DNA from: Hansfordia pulvinata
Lineage: Eukaryota; Ascomycota; Sordariomycetes; Xylariales
Length of the DNA stretch: 64,000 bases
Reading direction: 5' to 3'
NCBI GenBank assembly: GCA_006538405.1
Contig: BJKQ01000007.1
Span: 310,001 to 374,000, forward strand
In this document: piece after piece, positions 56,689 through 64,000 of the stretch
How the letters are laid out: each line of letters begins with the position of its first letter
How positions within the stretch are numbered: the stretch's first letter is position 1
The notes under the pieces: generated by a model
What the model saw: only the letters and a program-made list of their open reading frames with translations
The model's database searches: none
What the model was told of the DNA's origin: nothing
Made by a program: the position numbers and the translations under genes

Positions 56689-59287
56689 TCAACCTCCCTG
56701 CAGCTCCCGCAGTACATGCTGGCCCGTCGGCCCCGAAGCCCACCAGAAGGCGTCGTGTTCCGCGGCATCCCGCAGGCTCGGGTTGGCGCCCCAAGCGAGC
56801 AGCAGCCGCACGATCAGGACATGGCGGCGCTTGGCGGCCGCGATCAGGGGCGTCTCGCCGCCAAACGCCGGCATGTCCACCATCGCGCCCGCCCGGAGCA
56901 GGCGGCGCACCGAGTCGTGGTCGCCCAGCAGGCTGGCCAGGTGCAGAGGCGACTCGTCGCAACTATCAACAACGTTGGTGTCTACCCCGCCACCTTCGCC
57001 ACGGTGCTCGAGCAGCATCTTGAGCATCACGGCGCGGCGCGGAGGTGCAGGCGCTGGCCTCGCAGACCCGGACCGGCCCGGCCCTGGCCTGTCGATGCTC
57101 TGCCGCACAGCTTCGTGCTGAACTTGGATCGCCAGATGGAGGCACGTCTTGCCGTAGTGGTCAGGGATCTGCGGGTCGGCGCCATGCGCCAACAGTCGCG
57201 CCGCCATGCGCTGGTGGCCGTTGCGGTAGGCGAGGAACAGCGCGGTGCGGCCCTCCTCATCTCGCCGGTCGAGTAGGTCCATTTCAGCAAGGGACGCGGC
57301 ATGGATGAGCAACTCAGCCATGCGCACGCCGCCATGACTGTCGCCCAGCTGGCACGCGTGCAGCGCTGTCGTCTCTTGGCTGGGCTGGCTGCCTCTCACG
57401 GCCTCGTGTCCACCGTGCGCCAACAGCACCTTGGCGACGCTGACGCGCCGGAATCGCGCAGCTAGCGACAGGGCATCGTTCGCCCTTGGGTCGGATAAAT
57501 CAACCTCGGCACACATGCTCTCGACGACGGAAGCGTTTCCCCTCTCTATGGCGATGTCAAAGGGCGACGGCCTCCCACCGCACATCTTTTGGTCGAAGCG
57601 GAAGGCTTCGTTGTACGGGTCGGAAGCGCACTTGGTCCGTGGCTCTTGGCCGCACCCGTCCTCGTGTCTCTCGCGACACCACTCAAGGACAGAGCCAGCC
57701 CGCTCCGAGTCGCCGCTGCTCTCTGTGGTGATGGACGCGCTTCCCTCCAAAGGTACTGTCCCTGTTCGATTGTCCGGCCGAAGTGAGGACGGATCCGACG
57801 CACGCCGCCGAATGAAGCTCGCTGCCCATCTATCCACTGCCTCGGCGCCGATCTGGTTGCCTATCCTCTTGAGGTGCTCCACACGCAGCCGCGTTGCTTG
57901 ATGCAGGTCGTCAGACGCCATGATGCCGGGGTTATTGCTTCTCGCCAAGTGTCGGATGGCCTTCTCCGAATGGCGGCCGAGACCGTCGGTGGCCACGTCG
58001 CCATCCCGCTCGCTTTCAGCATCGCTGGGGAGCCCAATGTATCGCGGCTGGTGGTAGAGCTGGGCAAGGCGAAAGTGAAGATGGCCGAGTCGGTCGTGAT
58101 TGTTGCGCTCCTCATCGTGGCTCTCCACCCGCCAAACCAGCTGCTTGAGTATGTTGAAGGCCCGCCGCCTCCGCGCCACCGTCGAGCACCGCAGGAGAAG
58201 CTCTGCCAGTTTCTCCGTCATGTCGGCCTCGTCGGCCAGTGAAAAGGCCTCCGATGGCCGCAGCCGGTTTCGCAGCGTGATGCTGTACTCTTGCTGTTCT
58301 GCCGCTTGCAGGTACTTACCTTCCGCTTCCAGTTTTTCTGCTTTAGCCTTGCTGACCTCCAGCTCCTCCCGCGCAATGTCTTCTCGAATCGTGTCGTTCT
58401 CCGGCGGCGCGCTCGATGGTGGCGAAGGCGGCAATACGGGCAATGACCACCGGTCCGGTAGGGTTTCTCCATGCGATGGAAGTGATGGTAGGTTTGATTC
58501 GTGCGCCGCGTTTCGCTCAGTCGGTGGCGGCGCAGAGCCTGTTTGCGTGTCGGCCACAGAGCCATTCCCGCGTACAGACGCGGTCTCCTTCGCCACCTCC
58601 AATATTCTCGTGAAGCCCGAGTCGAAGCTCAGACGCCGCTGTGATGCGCTCCTGCCGCCCGCCGCTGAGAGTATGGATCGTTCCGAGCGAGCGCCGACGG
58701 TGGTACGAGAACGATGATCGGATTGGGCTCTGCGCACTCGTTCGACCAGCTGCCCAAGGATTTCCTCCAGGCGGTTCTCGATCCGACTGATTCCTCTTCT
58801 GATAAGACACACGATAGTCAGCGAAGAGACAACTGATCAGGGTCCGGAAAGGCACTCACAGAGAAAAGGCAGACATGCTGAGCTGGATAAACTCAGTGTA
58901 CGTCTGGATGGATTGCCTGTGCTCCCGGAACTCCGGTTCCTTGAATCTCAACTCAAGCATTAGCGCCGCCGTCGTGATCATGTTTCTTTTCTTCGTGTTC
59001 GGCATCTTCTCTTGCAACCTGCGGATGTGGTCCTGGCAGCTCTCCGCCGCCCCCATAACCAAGCTCAACAGACTCTGCTCTGTGCGCGTCATGGGCGCCA
59101 CCGAGCTGCTGGCCAGATTCACAATGGTCTGCAATGAGTTCTGGAAGGTATGTATTATGTCACACAAGCTTTGCAAGGACTGAGCCGCCCCGTGGTAGCC
59201 TTGTATCAACTGGTAGACTTGCTTTGAGAACTCGGCGCTGAAGTGTATGATGCCCAGGAAGGCCGCGATCTCCTCGACGCCCGACAT
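56689..59287 (-). CDS. Ankyrin-repeat protein with helical HeLo-like N-terminus
   Basis: Two exons (59287-58860 and 58798-56689, intron 61 bp) give 845 residues. Residues 1-143 are all-helical (VEEIAAFLGIIHFSAEFSKQ, then SLCDIIHTFQNSLQTIVNLA), like the N-terminal domains of fungal STAND/HeLo-family proteins. A charged coil follows (EELEVSKAKAEKLEAEGKYL), then a helical region with REL-type TPR-like pairs (HFRLAQLYHQPR, HLARSNNPG). From about residue 480 come six or more ankyrin repeats (EGRTALFLAYRNGHQRMAAR, ESPLHLASLLGDHDSVRRLL, GGETPLIAAAKRRHVLIVRL). There is no NACHT or NB-ARC domain. A nuclear or cytoplasmic signalling role is inferred. No lesion. Confidence 0.82.
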
Positions 59288-60215
59288 GGCTCCGTCGGTG
59301 TCGCAAAAGGCGAATGATGGGTCCTAATTGTTTGTACGGTGGAGATGGTGAGGTGAGTGCCGGGGTGGTGAAGACCATGCTGCTGGGGCGGCTCCAAGAC
59401 ACGCATAGAAAGCAGAGTAAAGATCTTCGGGCCCGCAGCGTGGGCACGACCAACTCGAGCGGCCGAGAAGGGGGGAACAGAGAGAAGAGGGGATCGCGCC
59501 AGACCCTGCGAATGACAGGTAAGAGCCGCGCCCGGGATCCCGGGGCCCCGCGTGGAGGGCCTCCATGACAGCGGCTGAATGAGGCCATGCATCGGCGGCG
59601 TGGCGCCGACAGGTAACCCGCCCGGCAAGGCACAGGCCCAACCAAGGCTGTGATTAACACGGCTTTGGATGTGTGTAGCTGACCAGGACGGCAGGGAGAA
59701 AAGGGACCATGCTTTGCCCCCGCGACGCCGCGATTGGACTGTCGTCTCGACGACTGTTGATCATAGCCCTTCCTGGCCACGTTGCCATTTCACCGCAGGA
59801 CGATTACGTGAACGAGGAGGCGCTGGCCTCATTCTGCTTGCGGCCCGCCAGAGTCGGCAGCAACACAGCCTCAGCCAATACTCGTATTCGGCCACGCTTT
59901 GATGTTCTTGTCGATGTCATTGGGCCTCACGGGCATGCTTCCACACCAGGTTGCCGCAAGGCTGTCATTTCTGCACTTTTGTCCGGCATGCCGCTCTTGC
60001 TGTCCCCTGTCTTATTCTGTTCCAGTCCTGCATGGCCGTGCGAGTATGCTACCCTAGGTGCCCCGACTTCCCCAAAGTCATGTCACGGTGCGTGGCCTGT
60101 GTCGAGGGTTCGTTCACATGGCCTATAAGGGCGGTCGGACCCGCAGAGTGTCTTGGACCCCAGTTATTAGGTGCTCACGGATTTTGATCGCCAGATTCGC
60201 TAGCTGTAGTACACC
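59288..60215. promoter_or_regulatory. Divergent promoter region: ankyrin gene and MFS transporter
   Basis: About 930 bp between divergent starts. I see no clear TATA box and no coding region I can support. Confidence 0.4.
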
Positions 60216-63200
60216 ATGGAAGATCAACATCGAACTGGAGCTACTCTGGGCAGCGAGCCGGTGCGGGAGTGGGCGGCGAGACACGCTCATCCACGTGCCG
60301 AGCCTCGAGCTATCCGCCGCCCTGATCATTCTCAGCGCCCGCAGCGCGATCGAGGGGACTACCAGTCCCGGGGTGACCAGCTCGAGATCCCAGATTCGAT
60401 AGGTGAGTGGTCAAGCCCAGCGAAGGAAGGCGGGCTGTACTTCACCTCTTGTGTGGTCGTGGCTAACACTCAGGGCCTTGCAGCGCTCGCCTCCGACAAG
60501 GAGCTTATCGAAGACGCGACGCGCTTCGCCACCGAGGACCTGGGCCTCGTGGGGAAAGAGATTACGGACTTTGTGCGAGCGGCGCGCGTGGCCAAGGACT
60601 CGCGGGTCTATGACCAGGTGGCCCGAGGTAATCCGGAGTACGCTGGCCGGAAGCTGGCCGTCACGCTCGAGGACGATGAGAAGGTCGCGCTCCGGAAGGA
60701 ACGAGATCAGCTGTTCAGCGAGTCGGGCATCCTCATCGTGAGCATCACCGTCGCCATCGCAGCCTTCCTCCAGGGCCACGTCCAGTCGTCCATCAACGGT
60801 AGCGCGTCTTTCATGAAGGAGATTGGCGTCGCCCCGGATGAGGTCAGCCTGGACATATGGCGAGACACCGCAATACACCTGGGGCTCGTGAATGCCATGC
60901 CGTTCCTGGTGTCGGCGGGTGTTGGCGTGTGGCTGTCCATGCCTGTCAACAACTGGTTCGGGCGAAGAGGCGCGATGATGACGGCGGCCGTGATAGTCTT
61001 TGTCACCTCTCTGCTCTCCGGCATAGCCATGCTTTTCCCCCACGACAAGAGATGGTTGGCTCTCATGGTCATCCGGGCGGGTAGTGGCGTTGGTAGGTCG
61101 TCCCTATCTGAAATGCATTCTGATAATGGTGTTGACCATCAATAGGCATGGGGATCAAAGCCGTGAGCAGTCCAGTAGGTTATTTCGCATCCCAATGTCT
61201 TGCGGCTGAAGTCTAACTCCCTTTCAGATTTTGGCTTCCGAAACTGCCATTCGCTTCTGGAGAGGCTCTTTTGTTCTCGGGTGGCAGCTCTGGTAAGCGA
61301 TTCCTCGTCATTCTGCTTCAGAGGCACGGCATGGATGAGTTGACCTTACCTTACCAGGGTGGCGTTCGGAATCATGACGGGATTCCTGGTCAATCTGATC
61401 ATCTTCGGGGCCAGCCACGACAAGACCGAGGGGCACGACTTGGCTGCTGCTCTCATCCTCGGCGCGCCCATGGTTCCCGCGATGGTCCTCTTCGGCATCC
61501 TATTCTACTGCCCCGAGAGTCCCCGTTACTACATGAGAAAGGGAAGCCCGCGATACAGCCCGAAGGAGGCGTTCCGCATCATCAATCAGCTTCGAGAGTG
61601 CAATGTAAGCCATCAAGCCCCGCGCGGAAGCCTGTCGTGTCTGTTATTAACCGATGCCGGTAGCTGCTAGCAATGAAGGAAATGTACATCCTCCACAAAA
61701 CTGTGGAGGAGGAGTACGCCAACCTGATAAAGAAATCCAGCAATGTCTCCAGCGACCCAAACGCCGTGCGCCCTCCGGGATTCTTCCAACAGCTCAAAGA
61801 CCTCTTTACCGAGCGCAGGCTGCGGAATGCCTTGATCAGTAGTGGCACAGTCAATCTAGCTCAGCCTCTTTCCGGCAGTAAGTTTGCCGCACCCCTATCT
61901 ATGAGCGCTCTCGATGAGTTGGCTCGACTGACCGAGCTCACAGTCAACTTCATGGCTCTGTACTCGGGTCCGTTCTTCTCGGAGATATACAACCCAGCGG
62001 GAGATGAGCGTGAGGCCCGGATGGGCCGTTTTGAGTCCACCACTCTCACTGTCATGGGCATCAGTCTTGGGTTTGGTAAGCTGTAGTCACTATGACCTTT
62101 TCAGAATCACCTTTTGGGCGCTGACATTCTGGCAGGTGCGATCAACTTTCTGTTCGGGCTTCCGGCCTTCAAGACGATCGACTCCCTCGGCCGCCGGAAG
62201 TGGCTCATCATCACCCTTCCGCTGATGTGCGCCTTTCTCCTCCTGGCCGGCTTGTCGCTGCCCCTTCCGTACACCCCAGAGTCGATGAACGAGAACGGCA
62301 CTTCCACGCGACTCGTCATCATCTTTCTCTACTGTGGGTCGTCTTTACCCTCATTCTCAGTTGGAAGCGACTCATCACTAACGGGCTGGCACAGTGCACG
62401 GAGCGACCTACTCGCCTGGAATGGGTGGGTGATGCGCCATCTCCTGTTGGTCACGCCGTACTGACACGCGCTCAGGTCCCATCCCCTTCACTCTGGCTTC
62501 TGAAAGGTAAGTAGGGCTTGTGCGATGACCTTTTCTCCTCTTGATGACTGACACGCCCGCAGTTTCCCCCTCTCGCATCGTGAAATCGTATGACGCCCCC
62601 CCCTCCCCATGTCCAGTCTCCGCACTAATACAACCTTCAGGGTTGCGCGTTCTCCGTCGGCATCTGCTACGGCATCATGGGAGTTCTCTGCCTGTGCTAT
62701 ACCCAGTGCGTGTGACCCCTTCCCCTCCCCCCTCACTTCCCTCAGCGGCCACCGCAGAGTCGAGCGAGCCTCACTGTTCCCGTCTCTCCCTCCCACCCAG
62801 ACAGCTGACACACGAGACGCGCGGCGTGGCTGGCACACAGGTTCCTGGTCGACCTGCAGCCCCCAAAGTGCCTGTTCCTGTTCGCGGGCCTCGGCGCCGC
62901 GGCCTGGGTCCTCGTCTTCCTCTTCGTCGAGGAGACCAAGGAGCTGTCGCTGGAGAGCCTGGACGCCGTCTTCGAGCGCCCCAAGACGCAGTTCATCCGC
63001 TACCAGCTGCTCGAGTACCTGCCCTGGCTCGTCAAGCGCTACGTCGTCCGCGAGCGCCCCGAGCCCGCCGAGCCGCCCATGCCGGCGCTCAAGCCGCTCG
63101 AGGCGGCCGGGTTTTACGTCGACGGCGGCGGCGGCGGCCTGGGTAGCGACATTGGCCTGTCGTCGATGAACGATACAGACCGCGAAGACGACGAGGCGGG

Positions 63201-63288
63201 AGCCGGAGATGGAGCCGGAGCGGCGCGGAGCCGGCGGCGGCGCGCGTCGGTCGGCAGCGTATCGTCCGTGAGTACCTCCGGATACTAG
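60216..63288 (+). CDS. MFS sugar (hexose/polyol-type) transporter
   Basis: Plasma-membrane proton/sugar symporter family. Thirteen exons close in frame to 759 residues, with introns of 51-135 bp, the first at 60403-60483. The long cytosolic N-terminus includes ALASDKELIEDATRFATED and LEDDEKVALRKERDQLF, as in the fungal sugar-transporter clade with an N-terminal extension. Family signatures are NWFGRRGAMM, the PESPR motif YCPESPRYYMRKG, PLSGINFMALYSGPFFSE, DSLGRRKWLI and VEETKELSLESLDAVFE (PETKG-like). The C-tail is Gly- and Ser-rich. Four tiny exons (25-31 bp and 65 bp) lie between 62395 and 62705. The start is uncertain, since the first 60 residues are Arg-rich and unlike the family. Substrate unknown. 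Confidence 0.88.
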
Positions 63289-64000
63289 GAGCACGAGGGC
63301 CTGTACCAAGGGATGGCGCGTGTTCGAGCTTGTGCAGTTTGTCTTACCGAGCAGCCACGATGTAGGAATTCGAGGGGCCTTCTTTTGAAGTATACCAGGT
63401 TCAGAGCTTTGCTAGCTGTTCTTAGGCATCAGTTTGATGAGGTTTTGTACTCCTGGCTGAGAGATAGAAACCGGCCACATCAATCACTTGGGCCCCCTTG
63501 AGAAACCTGTCCCTAACCCAAGGCGGACTGCACAACTCGCTGGGTTATATATACGTGTCGATGATGAGTTGGGCTCTGACAATGTTCTGCAATCGCATGC
63601 CGGGACTCACTGCCCATTTATCCTTTTTCCTGCACCTCTGCTTGCCTCGCAGAGACAAGGGACTCTCACGATAGGTGGCCTGGTCCTCGTCCAATGAGCG
63701 CATTCAACTTCTTCGAATCTTCACGTTGCTCCCCGGCTTATTCTGTTCACATGTTCTTTCTCAGGCACCGCGCCACTCGCGGCGAGCTGGGCGGTCTCCA
63801 TTGCTACAACATGCGTGGCCGTCGAGCCGTCTTCACTCTGCACCGAGTCTATGCAATAGCTAACTGGCTCAGCTACACAATGGGTTTGAGATCGTCCCTG
63901 CGGATGAATACTTGGAAACCCCTCTAGTTTGTCCCCGGCAATGAATACTCGGGAAATCCTTAGTCTGTCTAAACGCAAACGATGAGGTCTCGGGAGCATT
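63289..64000. other. 3' intergenic region to the window end
   Basis: About 700 bp after the transporter stop. No coding region supported. Confidence 0.45.

Noticed and set aside
56210..57121. 303-codon plus-strand frame opposite the ankyrin gene
   Set aside because: Low-complexity Arg/Pro/Ser reading, no motif, overlaps clear ankyrin coding on the other strand.
1..64000. RIP-type mutation as the cause of the gene damage
   Set aside because: RIP gives C-to-T changes and AT-rich DNA. The breaks here are single-base indels in GC-rich DNA, and the affected genes keep high GC.
1..64000. tRNA or rRNA genes
   Set aside because: I looked for the GGTTCRANNCC box and rRNA-like blocks and found no convincing hit; a covariance-model scan would settle it.

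Overview
The window reads as a nuclear contig of a filamentous ascomycete (Pezizomycotina, probably a Sordariomycete). The grounds are GC-rich coding DNA, many short introns of 50-140 bp with GTRNGY donors and CTRAC-like branch sites, a Zn2Cys6 regulator, a NACHT-ankyrin receptor, a fused PabA-PabB enzyme and families of small secreted proteins. I see no rRNA, tRNA, CRISPR array or complete transposon.

Layout. 0-3 kb: a broken GH3 beta-glucosidase (cut by the window edge) and a Zn2Cys6 transcription factor. 5 kb: a small secreted protein whose signal peptide and body are separated by an 18-C run. 6.2-9.2 kb: one gene with two SERAC1-like alpha/beta hydrolase modules. 11.4-15.4 kb: a housekeeping block (LOG-family phosphoribohydrolase, proteasome alpha subunit PRE5 type, Vps55-like protein). 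16.2-22.6 kb: aminodeoxychorismate synthase and an FAD monooxygenase. 23.9-27.2 kb: a secreted BNR-repeat (sialidase-fold) protein and an SRPK-like kinase. 30.1-35.4 kb: a SesB-like hydrolase and a NACHT-ankyrin NLR, head to head. 36.3-40.4 kb: a tandem array of three related small secreted proteins plus an unrelated fourth. 42.5-50.2 kb: a small membrane-anchored protein, a nine-exon Baeyer-Villiger-type monooxygenase and a divergent DUF1365 protein. 52.8-59.3 kb: a broken kinase-like gene and a large ankyrin protein with a helical, HeLo-like N-terminus. 60.2-63.3 kb: a 13-exon MFS sugar transporter.

The most interesting system is the pair at 30.1-35.4 kb. The hydrolase C-terminus and the NLR N-terminus each carry a short motif of the form N-S-G-[IV]-V-[MI]-G. 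It resembles the RHIM-like (PP-type) amyloid signalling motifs of fungal NLR/effector pairs, but both partners have Val where those usually have Gln. The shared, co-varying motif and the head-to-head order suggest a receptor and its cell-death or lipase effector coupled by amyloid templating.

A second theme is damage. At least a dozen single-base frame breaks, almost all equivalent to one missing base in G/C-rich DNA, run through otherwise well-conserved genes (LOG, PabAB, monooxygenase, BNR protein, secreted proteins, transcription factor, kinase-like gene, hydrolase). Eight genes with up to 13 exons are intact. Because the breaks hit probable single-copy housekeeping genes in the same direction, consensus error is a serious alternative to real gene decay.
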